Notes: a model not told the origin generated them from the letters alone. 64,000 bases of DNA from an uncultured Prevotella sp. (GCA_934202525.1 CAKPYB010000005.1:1-64000), one strand, 5' to 3'. Positions 54,026 to 63,750 are shown, counted from the first letter of the stretch. Program-made: numbers and translations.

Positions 54026-55204
54026 ATGATGAAAGAGAAACTTTGGAATGCAAACTACATCAAGGTGATGACTACCAACTTTCTGTTGTATTTCGCCTTC
54101 TATCTGCTCACACCTTTGCTCCCTCTCTATCTGAGCGAAAATTTTGGAGCCACGAAAGATGTGATTGGAATTGTGCTGAGCGGCTATACGGTTGCCGCCC
54201 TCATCATTCGTCCGTTCAGCGGATATGTGGTTGACAGCTTTTCGCGCAAGAAGGTTCTGATGGTCTGTCTCTCGGCCTTCGCCATCTTCTTTGCCGGCTA
54301 TATTGCAGCCAGCACCATCCTGATGTTTGCCATCTGCAGAACCCTGCACGGAGGTCCGTTCGGAGCCGTAACGGTTGCCAACAGCACCTGCGCCATCGAC
54401 GTTCTTCCGGCAAGTAGGAGAAATGAAGGAATCGGACTCTACGGACTGAGCAACAATTTTGCCATGGCAATTGCTCCATCCATCGGAATCTATCTCCATA
54501 ATGCGGTAGACAGTTACATGATTCTCTTCTGGATAGCTTTCATCGTGGCGATAGCCTCAGTTGTGATTGCAGGAACCATCCGCCTCCCCGAAAAGGAAAT
54601 CGTTAAGAACAAGGAGAAGCTTTCTCTCGACCGCTTCTTCCTGACGCGTGCCTGGCTCCTTGCCATCAACATCGCCATGTTCGGTTTCTGCTGGGGCGTT
54701 CTGAGCAATTATCTCGCAATTTACAGCAAGGAGGAACTCGGAATTACCGGTGGAACGGGCACTTATTTTGCCCTTCTTTCCATGGGTCTGTTCCTCTCAA
54801 GACTGCAAGGAAGAAAAGCCTTGAGCCAGGGCAAACTCACGCAGAATGCGGCCGAAGGAATGCTGCTTTCGCTTGTTGGTTTCATCATCTTTGTTGCCGT
54901 CAAGCATCCGGTAGCCTATTATCTTTCTGCCTGTCTCATCGGTCTGGGCAACGGTCATCTTTATCCAGCCTTCCTCAACATGTTCATAAATGTGGCTCGT
55001 CACGACCAGCGCGGAACAGCTAACAGCAGCATTCTTACCGGTTGGGATTTGGGCTTCGGAATCGGCTGTCTGCTAGGCGGAGTTGTGGCAGAACATTTCG
55101 GTTACAACGGCACATTCTGGATGGTTGCGATAGAAAATGCAGCTTCAGTTCTCCTCTTCTTTGCTGCCTCAAAGCAATTCTTTGAGAAGAGACGGAGAGA
55201 ATAA
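54026..55204 (+). CDS. Major facilitator superfamily transporter
   Basis: 392 residues with twelve predicted membrane helices. N-terminal FLLYFAFYLLTPLLPLYLSE and the MFS loop motif GYVVDSFSRKKVLM (about 68-81) with GGPFGAVTVANSTCAIDVLP and ASRRNEGIGLYG. This pattern is that of drug/sugar efflux-type MFS proteins; the substrate cannot be told. No TonB or signal features. Confidence 0.9.
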   Translation: MMKEKLWNANYIKVMTTNFLLYFAFYLLTPLLPLYLSENFGATKDVIGIVLSGYTVAALIIRPFSGYVVDSFSRKKVLMVCLSAFAIFFAGYIAASTILMFAICRTLHGGPFGAVTVANSTCAIDVLPASRRNEGIGLYGLSNNFAMAIAPSIGIYLHNAVDSYMILFWIAFIVAIASVVIAGTIRLPEKEIVKNKEKLSLDRFFLTRAWLLAINIAMFGFCWGVLSNYLAIYSKEELGITGGTGTYFALLSMGLFLSRLQGRKALSQGKLTQNAAEGMLLSLVGFIIFVAVKHPVAYYLSACLIGLGNGHLYPAFLNMFINVARHDQRGTANSSILTGWDLGFGIGCLLGGVVAEHFGYNGTFWMVAIENAASVLLFFAASKQFFEKRRRE

Positions 55205-55300
55205 AAAGTTGTTGACAAAAGAACAAGCAAGACTATCCTCAATAGCATAATCATAAAGGAAACAGAAGATAGGATTAAGAAAGAAATTAATTGAACAAAA

Positions 55301-55352
55301 AAGAGCACTTCATCCGAGACAGAAGAAAGTCTCAGGCGAAGTGCTCTTGTTT
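55301..55352. terminator. Bidirectional terminator
   Basis: AAGAGCACTTC (55301-55311) pairs with GAAGTGCTCTT (55338-55348), with an inner GAGAC/GTCTC stem; A-run and T-run on the two sides serve the converging MFS and DUF3127 genes. Confidence 0.85.
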
Positions 55353-55370
55353 TTATCTTACTTTTCTATT

Positions 55371-55817
55371 TTAGAAAGGAAGATCATCTGCGCTACCACC
55401 CTCTGCTGCAGGAGCTGCAGGCTGAACTGGAGGGAATGCTGCAGTTGCACCATTAGCAGGAGCTGCTGGCTGAGCAGGAGCTACAGGAGCACCTACTGGA
55501 GGAAACGCACCTGGCTGCATTCCGCCCATAGCACCAGCTACGGCGTTAGGGTCAACACGCTGGATGTTCCAGGCACGGATGCTGTTGAACCAACGGCCCT
55601 GATACTCGTGAGCATCAATATCGAAAGAAACCAGAAGTTCCTCACCACTCTGAATATTGAACTGAGCCAGACGGTCTGCTCCGAAAACATCAAAGCACAA
55701 TTTCTTTGGATACTGCTCATGAGTTTCAATTACGAACGACTGAGCTTTCCACTCTCCTCTTGCAGAGACGCCGCTTCTTTCAGGCAAAACGGCAATAACC
55801 TTTCCTTGTAATTCCAT
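55371..55817 (-). CDS. DUF3127 protein with SSB-like acidic C-terminal tip
   Basis: 148 residues. N-terminal OB-like DUF3127 domain (MELQGKVIAVLPERSGVSAR, EWKAQSFVIETHEQYPKKLC, SGEELLVSFDIDAHEYQGRW) followed by a Pro/Ala/Gly-rich linker and a terminal GGSADDLPF. The final DDLPF is very like the DDDIPF tip of single-strand binding proteins, which recruits partners. This suggests an SSB-like role at the replication fork, and the gene stands back to back with dnaN. The domain itself has no published reaction that I know of. Confidence 0.85.
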   Translation of the reverse strand: MELQGKVIAVLPERSGVSARGEWKAQSFVIETHEQYPKKLCFDVFGADRLAQFNIQSGEELLVSFDIDAHEYQGRWFNSIRAWNIQRVDPNAVAGAMGGMQPGAFPPVGAPVAPAQPAAPANGATAAFPPVQPAAPAAEGGSADDLPF

Positions 55818-55921
55818 ATGATAATATTTAAAGTTTTTCCTTTGTTTAAAGGGTGTTTTTTTCTTTCTGACTGCGAAATTACTAAAAATAGTTCAAAAAC
55901 TAGAACTTTTCTCCAATTATT

Positions 55922-55953
55922 TTTGCTTATCAGCGATATTTTTTGTATTTTTG
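55922..55953 (+). promoter_or_regulatory. Consensus promoter of the dnaN operon
   Basis: TTTG (55922-55925), 20-base spacer, TATTTTTG (55946-55953): full match. Leader of about 67 nt before the dnaN ATG. Confidence 0.75.
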
Positions 55954-56026
55954 TGCTCAATTAGGTGATATTGCCTAATTTAATAAGGTGAAACAGAAAA
56001 CAAAATAAAATTTAAATAAAATACTC

Positions 56027-57154
56027 ATGAGATTTACAGTATCAAGTTCTGCATTGAGCAGCAAGCTCAACATGCTCGCAAAAGTGATTGGAAGCAAGAA
56101 TTCGTTGCCAATCCTCGATTGTTTCCTTTTCCAAGTTGCTAACGGTGAGATGAGCATCACAGCTAGCGATAGTGACAACGTCATCAAGAGTACACTCGCT
56201 CTTACCGACCACGATGGAGAAGGTGAGTTTTGTGTGCCTAACCGCGTTATCCTCGATGCGTTGAAGGAACTGCCTGAGCAGCCTCTTCACTTCGATGTGG
56301 ATACTGCCGGAGAAGCCATTGCCATCAAGATTGTTTATCAGAACGGTCTTTACAACTTCACAGGTCAGAGCGCAGAGGATTATCCTCGCACACAGAGCAT
56401 GAACGATGCTTGCACCACCGTTTCTTTGCCAACTGAAATGCTGATCAATAACATTTCACGCTCGCTCTTCGCTACTGCCAACGATGAGTTGCGCCCTGTC
56501 ATGAACGGTATTTACTTCGACCTGACAGCAGATGCTCTCGCTATCGTAGCAAGCGATGGTCACAAGCTGGTTCGCAGCAAGAACTTCACTATCAAGAGCG
56601 AATCTCCTTCAGCATTCAACTTGCCTAAGAAGCCAGCTTCTCTGCTGAAGAACATTCTGAGCAAGGACGGCGACGACGCAATCATCAAGTTTGATGACCG
56701 AAGCGCAGAAATCCAGTTTACAGATGGCGTTATGAGATGCAGACTGATTGATGGCCGCTACCCTAACTACAACTCGGTTATTCCAAACAACCCTAACGAG
56801 GTCACAGTAGACCGCAGAGGTTTGCAGAGTGCTTTGCGCCGCGTATTGCCATTTGCAAGCGAGAGCAGCCAGCTCATCCGTTTCCACATCGAGTCAGGCC
56901 GTTTCGAGGTTTCTTCTGAGGATATTGACTTCTCAACATCTGCAAAGGAACAGTTGTCTTGCGAATACAACGGCTCTCCTATCAGCATTGGCTTCAAGGG
57001 AAGCAGTCTGATGGAAATCCTGAGCAATCTCACAAGCGACAACATCATCATCCAGCTAGCAGACCCAAGCCGTGCCGGAATCATCGTTCCTGCAGAACAG
57101 CCTGAGAACGAAGATATTCTGATGCTCATCATGCCTATGCTCCTTAACGACTAA
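56027..57154 (+). CDS. dnaN: DNA polymerase III subunit beta (sliding clamp)
   Basis: 375 residues with three clamp domains: MRFTVSSSALSSKLNMLAKV, SDSDNVIKSTLALTDHDGEG, FDLTADALAIVASDGHKLVR and the C-terminal LIMPMLLND. The dimer encircles DNA and tethers polymerase III and repair proteins. First gene of a plus-strand cluster dnaN, exonuclease, coaBC, DUF4835, recN. Confidence 0.98.
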   Translation: MRFTVSSSALSSKLNMLAKVIGSKNSLPILDCFLFQVANGEMSITASDSDNVIKSTLALTDHDGEGEFCVPNRVILDALKELPEQPLHFDVDTAGEAIAIKIVYQNGLYNFTGQSAEDYPRTQSMNDACTTVSLPTEMLINNISRSLFATANDELRPVMNGIYFDLTADALAIVASDGHKLVRSKNFTIKSESPSAFNLPKKPASLLKNILSKDGDDAIIKFDDRSAEIQFTDGVMRCRLIDGRYPNYNSVIPNNPNEVTVDRRGLQSALRRVLPFASESSQLIRFHIESGRFEVSSEDIDFSTSAKEQLSCEYNGSPISIGFKGSSLMEILSNLTSDNIIIQLADPSRAGIIVPAEQPENEDILMLIMPMLLND

Positions 57155-57205
57155 AGGAGCACGGGCTTTCTCTGAAACAACAAAAAGAAAAGTATTTCTA
57201 CAAAA

Positions 57206-58069
57206 ATGAAACTCAATTTGACAAAGCCTCTGATTGTGTTCGACCTGGAGACAACCGGTCTTGACATGATCAAGGATCGCATTATACAGATTTCTTACAT
57301 CAAGGTAATGCCTGATGGAACTGAAGACCGCAAGAACCTCTTCGTAAATCCTTGCAAGGAGATTCCTGCCGAAGTAGTTGCCCTTACAGGCATCAGCAAC
57401 GAAGATGTAAAAGATGCGCCAACTTTCAAGCAGCTGGCTGCCACATTGGAGAAGGAATTTACAGGCTGCGATTTCGCAGGCTACAATTCCAACCATTTCG
57501 ATGTTCCTATGCTCGCAGAAGAATTCCTGCGTGCTGGAATCGACTTCGATTTCAATAAGTGCCGTCTCATCGATGCGCAGACCATCTTCATGAAGATGGA
57601 GCGCCGAAACCTGGCTGCTGCCTACAAGTTCTATTGCGGCAGAAAGATGGAGGAAGATTTCGAAGCTCATCGTGCTGATCAGGATACAGAGGCTACTTAC
57701 CGCGTGCTCATGGGCGAGCTCGACAAGTATGCTCCAGGCGTACAGGATGAACCTGAGCGCGTGCTCAACAACAATATGGATGAACTTGCCGAATTCTCTA
57801 AGCAGAAGGATAATGTAGACTTCGCTGGACGTATCGTCTGGGAAGAGGTAAAAGACGCCCAGGGCAACGTTGTCAACGATGAGAACGGAAATCCTTTGAA
57901 GCACGAAGTATTCAACTTCGGCAAATACAAAGGATGGGATGTGGCTGAGATTCTGACCAAAGATCCAGGTTACTTTACATGGGTTTTGGGAAGCGATTTC
58001 ACCAACAATACCAAGCAGGTGCTTACCCGCATCCGCCTTCGTGAATTCAACAAGAGAATGGGAAAATAA
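57206..58069 (+). CDS. DnaQ-like 3'-5' exonuclease with DUF3820 tail
   Basis: 287 residues. DEDDh exonuclease: ExoI VFDLETTGLD (Asp12/Glu14), ExoII YNSNHFDVPML and ExoIII HRADQDTEAT with the His and Asp. A C-terminal DUF3820-like segment follows (FNFGKYKGWDVAEILTKDPG, about 238-257). May proofread for DNA polymerase or process DNA ends; located 51 bases after dnaN and likely co-transcribed. Confidence 0.93.
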   Translation: MKLNLTKPLIVFDLETTGLDMIKDRIIQISYIKVMPDGTEDRKNLFVNPCKEIPAEVVALTGISNEDVKDAPTFKQLAATLEKEFTGCDFAGYNSNHFDVPMLAEEFLRAGIDFDFNKCRLIDAQTIFMKMERRNLAAAYKFYCGRKMEEDFEAHRADQDTEATYRVLMGELDKYAPGVQDEPERVLNNNMDELAEFSKQKDNVDFAGRIVWEEVKDAQGNVVNDENGNPLKHEVFNFGKYKGWDVAEILTKDPGYFTWVLGSDFTNNTKQVLTRIRLREFNKRMGK

Positions 58070-58147
58070 TTGTTACCGGGCTTTCGCAAGCTGTAGAATA
58101 ACAGACTTGCGAAACTCGGATTTATTTCTTAACAGTTAGAAAAATTC

Positions 58148-59404
58148 ATGTTAAAAGGAAAGAAAATCGTATTGGGCATTACGGGCTCTATTGCAGCCTA
58201 CAAGTCTTGCCTCATCATACGAGGTCTCATCAAGCGCGGAGCCGAAGTGCAGGTGGTCATTACGCCTGCAGGAAAGGAGTTTATCACTCCCATCACTCTT
58301 TCGGCTCTTACCCATAAGCCTGTGGTAAGCGAATTTTTCTCGCAACGCGATGGAACCTGGAATTCGCACGTAGACTTAGGTCTGTGGGCGGACGCCATGC
58401 TCATCGCTCCCTGCACAGCCTCTACCATGGGAAAGATGGCTCACGGAATTGCTGACAACATGCTCATCACAACCTATCTGTCGATGAAAGCGCCCGTTTT
58501 CATCGCTCCAGCCATGGACCTCGACATGTATAAGCATCCTTCTACCCAAGCCAACATGAAAACACTTTTGGGCTATGGAAATCACATCATAGAACCCGAA
58601 GTGGGATTCCTGGCAAGCGGACTGGAAGGAAAGGGACGCATGGAAGAACCTGATATTATCGTAGAATGCCTTGACAGATTCTTTGATGAACAGGCTCAGC
58701 AGAATGCAGAGACCGATGAAGCTGCATCTGAAAACTGCAAGGAAAAAGAAAGCGATAAGCTCGATTTGAAAGGCAAGAAGATCATGATTACAGCCGGACC
58801 AACTTACGAAAAGATTGACCCGGTACGTTTCATCGGCAATTATTCTTCCGGCAAAATGGGCTTTGCCCTTGCTGAAGAGTGCTGCCGTCGGGGTGCTGAG
58901 GTTACGCTGGTTGCAGGTCCGGTTTCGCTCAGCTGTTCCGAAGCCATTCATCGCATCGATGTAGAAAGTTGCGAGGAAATGTACCAGGCAGCCACTAAAG
59001 CTTTTGCCTCAACCGATGCAGCCATTCTCTGTGCTGCTGTTGCCGATTTCAAGCCAAGCGAGATTGCTGACAGGAAAATCAAGCGCGAGAAAGATGATTT
59101 GGAACTCCGACTCGTCCCTACTCACGATATTGCCGCAGCCCTTGGCAAGATGAAACAAAAACATCAGCGAATTGTAGCTTTTGCCCTGGAAACCAACGAC
59201 GAAGAGGCTAATGCACAGAAAAAGCGCAAAAAGAAAAACGCCGATTTCATCGTGCTTAACTCAACTCGCAATCCGGGAACCACATTCCGTACTGATGACA
59301 ACCAGATAACGATTATTTCTGAAGAGGGTAAGAAAGAATATGAGAAGAAACCGAAAACTGAAGTGGCTCGCGACATTATCAACGAGCTGGCTCATCTTTT
59401 GTAG
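58148..59404 (+). CDS. coaBC: Bifunctional phosphopantothenoylcysteine decarboxylase / phosphopantothenate--cysteine ligase
   Basis: 418 residues. N-terminal CoaC flavoprotein domain (GITGSIAAYKSCLIIRGLIK, the active-site region FIAPAMDLDMY with the N/D of PAMN-type motif, and LASGLEGKGRM) and C-terminal CoaB ligase (MITAGPTYEKIDPVRFIGNY, SSGKMGFALAEECC, CAAVADFKPSEIADRKIK). A charged insert links them (about 180-205). Makes 4'-phosphopantetheine for coenzyme A. The 3' end overlaps the next gene by 65 bases. Confidence 0.97.
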   Translation: MLKGKKIVLGITGSIAAYKSCLIIRGLIKRGAEVQVVITPAGKEFITPITLSALTHKPVVSEFFSQRDGTWNSHVDLGLWADAMLIAPCTASTMGKMAHGIADNMLITTYLSMKAPVFIAPAMDLDMYKHPSTQANMKTLLGYGNHIIEPEVGFLASGLEGKGRMEEPDIIVECLDRFFDEQAQQNAETDEAASENCKEKESDKLDLKGKKIMITAGPTYEKIDPVRFIGNYSSGKMGFALAEECCRRGAEVTLVAGPVSLSCSEAIHRIDVESCEEMYQAATKAFASTDAAILCAAVADFKPSEIADRKIKREKDDLELRLVPTHDIAAALGKMKQKHQRIVAFALETNDEEANAQKKRKKKNADFIVLNSTRNPGTTFRTDDNQITIISEEGKKEYEKKPKTEVARDIINELAHLL

Positions 59405-60269
59405 TCCCATCACGTCAACCGCTCAGGAGCTGCAGGCTAAGATTACCATCAACCATGCCCAGATTCAGGGCACGGAAAAACGGGTATTCGATAATCTGCA
59501 GCAAACTCTTGAGCAGTTTGTGAACGACAGGCAATGGACGAATCTTCAATTCAGGAAGAACGAGCGCATCGTGTGCAACTTCAATATCACGGTAAGCAAG
59601 TATGATAAAGACCAGAATATCTTTACCTGCAAGGCGCTCATCCAGGCCAACCGTCCCGTCTACAATTCAGCCTATACGTCCACCTTATATAATAATGTGG
59701 ATGAAAACTTCACGTTCAAGTTTGCCGAGTTCGACCAGCTGGAGTTTACCGAAGAGCGGATTGACAACCAGCTAACGGCTCTGCTCGCCTACTATGCTTA
59801 CCTCATCATCGGTTTAGATCTTGACAGTTTTGCGCCTAAAGGTGGGGAGGACATTCTGCAACGTTGCATGAACCTCACCAACAACGCCCAGAATCTTGAT
59901 TTTCCGGGCTGGAAAGCGTTTAGTGATAACAGAAACCGGTTCGCCATCATTTCCGATTATCTCGACGGAGCCATGGAACCTTTCAGAATGCTGCAATACA
60001 ACTATTACAGAAAAGGGCTCGATGAAATGGCGAATAATGTGGAACGTGGCAGAACTGAAATCACCAACACCCTGCTCCAGGATCTGAAGAAGGCACGTAC
60101 GGACAGACCGCTCAGTCTGCTGCCACAATTCTGGACCGACTATAAGAAGGACGAGCTTGCTAACATCTATCAGAAACATGGCACTCAGAAAGAGAAAGAA
60201 AGCATTTATGAGCTGCTCTTCTCCATCAATCCTTCTCAAAACTCATATTGGGACAAAATCAAGGAATAA
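59340..60269 (+). CDS. DUF4835 family exported protein
   Basis: 309 residues. Signal peptide from the ATG at 59340 (MRRNRKLKWLATLSTSWLIF, then CSPITSTAQELQAKITIN), lying in a different frame inside the last 65 bases of coaBC. The mature part has NHAQIQGTEKRVFDNLQQTL, NITVSKYDKDQNIFTCKALI, YAYLIIGLDLDSFAPKGGED and AFSDNRNRFAIISDYLDGAM, typical for DUF4835. Conserved between coaBC and recN in Bacteroidetes; envelope protein of unknown role. Confidence 0.9.
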   Translation: MRRNRKLKWLATLSTSWLIFCSPITSTAQELQAKITINHAQIQGTEKRVFDNLQQTLEQFVNDRQWTNLQFRKNERIVCNFNITVSKYDKDQNIFTCKALIQANRPVYNSAYTSTLYNNVDENFTFKFAEFDQLEFTEERIDNQLTALLAYYAYLIIGLDLDSFAPKGGEDILQRCMNLTNNAQNLDFPGWKAFSDNRNRFAIISDYLDGAMEPFRMLQYNYYRKGLDEMANNVERGRTEITNTLLQDLKKARTDRPLSLLPQFWTDYKKDELANIYQKHGTQKEKESIYELLFSINPSQNSYWDKIKE

Positions 60270-60363
60270 GGCTACATGCTTTATCATTCTGGCTAATCAG
60301 AATGATGAAACTAAAGTTTATTCATCTAGGTTAAGTCCCTTTAAAACAATAAGATAAGAAAAT

Positions 60364-62037
60364 ATGCTCAAGCAATTATACATCAAGAATTTCACGTTGA
60401 TTGACGAGTTGGATATTCCTCTTTATCCAGGTTTCTCAGTCATCACGGGCGAGACGGGTGCCGGAAAGAGCATCATTCTCGGCGCCATCGGACTGCTCCT
60501 CGGCAACCGTGCTGACAGCAAAGCCATCAAGGCAGGAAGAGACCGATGCGTGATAGAAGCCCACTTCGACCTGTCAAAATACGGAATGCAAGATTTCTTC
60601 GATGCAAATGATATTGATTATGACGCAGAAGACACCATTATCCGCCGCGAACTGACTGCTGCCGGAAAGAGTCGTGCCTTCATCAACGACACGCCCGTTC
60701 CGTTGAGCAAGATGAGAGAACTGGGCGAACAGCTCGTCGACATTCATTCGCAGCATCAGAACCTCCTGCTGCAGAAAGAAGACTTCCAGCTCAGCGTGGT
60801 CGACATTATTGCCCACGATGAAAAGCAGAAGAAGGCTTATCTTGCCGAATACAAAAACTATAAAAAGGCAAAGCAGCAGCTGGAAGACCTGAAAGCGGAA
60901 ATCGCAAAGAACAGGGAGAACGAGGAATTCATGCGCTTCCAGTTTAAAGAACTGGATGATGCAAACCTGCAGGAAGGCGAACTTGAGCAACTGGAACAGG
61001 AAGCTGAAACCCTGAGCCATTCTGAAGATATCAAGACTGCGCTCTATGAGGCAGATAATGCTCTCTCGGGCGAAGACGGCAGCATTCTCGACAAACTGAA
61101 GAATGCAGCCCAGCAGATTGACAATATCAAGGAGGTTTACCCGGATGTGAAAGAAGTGGCTGAGCGAATGCAGAGCAGCTACATAGAACTCAAGGATATT
61201 GCTCAGGAAATAAGCGGAAGCGTTGACAATATTGAGTTTGACCCGAACCGGCTTGAATCCATCAATTCCCGTCTCGACCAGCTCTACTCGCTCCAGCAGA
61301 AATTCCATGTGGAAAATGTAGAAGAACTCATCGCCACACGTGAGCGAATCAACGAACAGCTGCAGCACATCGACAATGGCGATGAAGACATAGAAGAACT
61401 GGAAAAGCAGGTTGCCCTACTCCTTGCCAAGGCAGAGAAACAAGCTGGCGAACTGACTGCCATCCGAAAGGAATCGGCAAAGAAGATAGAAGAAGAAATG
61501 AAGAAACGTCTCATTCCTCTGGGAATTCCGAACGTCCGCTTCGAAATTTCATTCTCCGCCAAGCCGCTCTGTTCAGATGGAGTTGACAAGGTTAACTTCC
61601 TGTTCAGCGCCAACAAGAGCACGCTCCTCCAGCCGGTCAGTCAGGTTGCTTCGGGTGGAGAAATTGCCCGCGTCATGCTTTCTCTGAAGGCCATGATCAG
61701 CGGAGCCGTAAAACTGCCAACCATCATCTTTGATGAAATCGACACGGGAGTGAGCGGTAAGATTGCCGAAAAGATGGCTGAAATCATGACTGAGATGGGC
61801 AACCTGAACCGTCAGGTTATTTCCATCACCCACCTGCCGCAGATTGCTTCCATGGGAACCCACCATTACAAGGTTCTGAAAGAAGAAACCGAGGAGGGAA
61901 CCCTTTCTCACATGAAGGAACTCAACGAGCAGCAGCGCATAGAAGAAATCGCCCAGATGCTCAGCGGAAGCGACATTACGCCTGCTGCCCTGGCAAATGC
62001 TAAGGAGTTGCTCAATAAACACAAGCAACACAAATAA
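60364..62037 (+). CDS. recN: DNA repair protein RecN
   Basis: 557 residues of the SMC-like type: Walker A ITGETGAGKSIILGAIGLLL (28-47), long coiled coil (about 150-370), ABC signature VASGGEIARVMLSLKAMI and Walker B TIIFDEIDTGVSG, then H-loop SITHLPQIAS. Acts in repair of double-strand breaks. The downstream gene starts four bases after its stop. Confidence 0.97.
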   Translation: MLKQLYIKNFTLIDELDIPLYPGFSVITGETGAGKSIILGAIGLLLGNRADSKAIKAGRDRCVIEAHFDLSKYGMQDFFDANDIDYDAEDTIIRRELTAAGKSRAFINDTPVPLSKMRELGEQLVDIHSQHQNLLLQKEDFQLSVVDIIAHDEKQKKAYLAEYKNYKKAKQQLEDLKAEIAKNRENEEFMRFQFKELDDANLQEGELEQLEQEAETLSHSEDIKTALYEADNALSGEDGSILDKLKNAAQQIDNIKEVYPDVKEVAERMQSSYIELKDIAQEISGSVDNIEFDPNRLESINSRLDQLYSLQQKFHVENVEELIATRERINEQLQHIDNGDEDIEELEKQVALLLAKAEKQAGELTAIRKESAKKIEEEMKKRLIPLGIPNVRFEISFSAKPLCSDGVDKVNFLFSANKSTLLQPVSQVASGGEIARVMLSLKAMISGAVKLPTIIFDEIDTGVSGKIAEKMAEIMTEMGNLNRQVISITHLPQIASMGTHHYKVLKEETEEGTLSHMKELNEQQRIEEIAQMLSGSDITPAALANAKELLNKHKQHK

Positions 62038-62041
62038 GATT

Positions 62042-63688
62042 ATGAAAAAAATAAATATGATCATGATGGGACTGATGCTCGGAGCATCGTCCCTCTATGC
62101 CCAGCCGGGTTCGGTCCAGAAACTGGCTAAGAGCGTTTTCACCTTGACTACTTTCAATCAGAAAGGCGACATTATCGCCTCTACCCAAGGTGTTTTTATC
62201 GATAACAAGGGAACGGCTATCAGCACTTTCAAACCATTTGTCGGAGCTGTAAAGGCAAGCGTTGTTGACGCTTCCGGCAAATCAATCCCTGTTGAGGCTA
62301 TCATGGGAGCCGACGAGCTCTACGATGTGGCTAAATTCCGCATCAACGCCTCTACCGTTGCCGCTCCTATCGCAACCAAGGAATCGGCTGCTGGCGACAA
62401 GGTCTGGCTGGTTCCTTATTCTATCAAGAAGCCGGCTTACCAGCAGGAGGACATCAGCAGCGTGGAGAAGTTCAAGACTTCGTACAACTATTACATCTTC
62501 TCGAATAGTGCTCCGGAAAATGCAGTAGGTTGTCCGTTTGCCAACAAGAACGGCCAGGTCATCGGTCTGATGCACAGCAATGGTCAGGTTACGGCCATCG
62601 ACGCCAACTACGCCAAGCAACTGAAGGTAACCGGTCTTTCGAGTCTTGATGCAGCTCTTCGCGAAACCACCATCCGCACGGCTTTGCCTGATACGGAGAA
62701 TGAGGCGATGACCATGATGACGCTGAAGAAGGGACAGACTACAGTAGATGAATATGCGAAATATAGCGACGAGTTTATCAGCAAATTCCCTACTTCTGCA
62801 TTCGGTTACAAGGAAAAAGCCACTTATCTGACGGATAAGGCTGAATATGATGCAGCAGCCAAACTGATGGAAGAAGGCATTAAGAAGTCGGCTGCCAAGG
62901 ATGAGGCTCATTCCAACTATGCCGACCTGATTTATCAGAAGATTATTTACAAGGGCGATTCTGTTTATAAGGACTGGACGCTCGACAAGGCGATTGCTGA
63001 GGCTCAGAAGGCATACGAAATCAAGGCACAGCCTATTTACCGCCATCAGGAAGCGCAGATTAATTTCGTGAAGGGTGAGTATCAGAAGGCTTACGATACT
63101 TTCATGGATCTGACCAACACTTCCCTTCTCAGCGGCGAACTCTATTTTGAGGCTGCCCAGGCCAAGAAGAATCTCAAAGCTCCAGCCAAGGAGATTGAAG
63201 TTTTGCTCGATAGTGCGGTAAGCGTTGGAAGTAGGACCGGAATGGTTGCGAATTACTATCTGGCTCGTGCAGAATTTCTGAAGGAGCAGGGTGAATTCCG
63301 CCGCGCTATTCAGGATTATAATATGTACGATTCCATTGCCCGTCCTGTTTCGCCAGCCTTCTTCTACACCCGTTACCAATGCGAAACCAAGTTACGCATG
63401 TGGCAGCCAGCCCTGCTTGATATTGCCCGCACCTGTTACCTGGCTCCTAAAGAGCCTACATATTTTGCAGAATGGGCAAGTCTCGACTTGCGTGTAAAGC
63501 GTTATGATGAAGGAATCAGCGCAGCCATCCATTGTATAGAGTTGGCTCCTGAATATGCTGACGGCTACCTTCTCTTAGGTTTGCTCCAGAAGGAGAAAGG
63601 AAATAAGGAAGAGGCCATCAAGAACCTGAAGAAAGCCCAGGAACTCGGCGATTCCCGCGCTGGAGAATATCTCAAGAAAATGAAGTAA
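62042..63688 (+). CDS. Exported trypsin-fold pseudo-protease with TPR domain
   Basis: 548 residues from the ATG at 62042 (signal peptide MKKINMIMMGLMLGASSLYA); an in-frame ATG at 61997 would overlap recN and lack this signal. Residues 25-215 follow the DegP-like trypsin fold (GVFIDNKGTAISTFKPFVGA, DELYDVAKFRI, ENAVGCPFANKNGQVIGLMH), but the expected catalytic His is replaced in STFKPF (61-66) and the GNSGGP serine loop reads ENAVGCP (159-165); only the Asp (Asp95) remains. Residues 235-548 are TPR repeats (YQKAYDTFMDLTNTSLLSGE, YADGYLLLGLLQKEKGNKEE). Probably a periplasmic scaffold, not an enzyme. Confidence 0.85.
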   Translation: MKKINMIMMGLMLGASSLYAQPGSVQKLAKSVFTLTTFNQKGDIIASTQGVFIDNKGTAISTFKPFVGAVKASVVDASGKSIPVEAIMGADELYDVAKFRINASTVAAPIATKESAAGDKVWLVPYSIKKPAYQQEDISSVEKFKTSYNYYIFSNSAPENAVGCPFANKNGQVIGLMHSNGQVTAIDANYAKQLKVTGLSSLDAALRETTIRTALPDTENEAMTMMTLKKGQTTVDEYAKYSDEFISKFPTSAFGYKEKATYLTDKAEYDAAAKLMEEGIKKSAAKDEAHSNYADLIYQKIIYKGDSVYKDWTLDKAIAEAQKAYEIKAQPIYRHQEAQINFVKGEYQKAYDTFMDLTNTSLLSGELYFEAAQAKKNLKAPAKEIEVLLDSAVSVGSRTGMVANYYLARAEFLKEQGEFRRAIQDYNMYDSIARPVSPAFFYTRYQCETKLRMWQPALLDIARTCYLAPKEPTYFAEWASLDLRVKRYDEGISAAIHCIELAPEYADGYLLLGLLQKEKGNKEEAIKNLKKAQELGDSRAGEYLKKMK

Positions 63689-63707
63689 TTATTTTAGTAA
63701 TAAGTAA

Positions 63708-63748
63708 GAAAGTCCGTAGGCATTTTAACAGAACGCTTACGGACTTTC
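63708..63748. terminator. Bidirectional terminator
   Basis: GAAAGTCCGTA (63708-63718) pairs with TACGGACTTTC (63738-63748); a further GGC/GCT pair extends it. It sits between the pseudo-protease gene and the converging partial gene. Confidence 0.8.
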
Positions 63749-63750
63749 CT

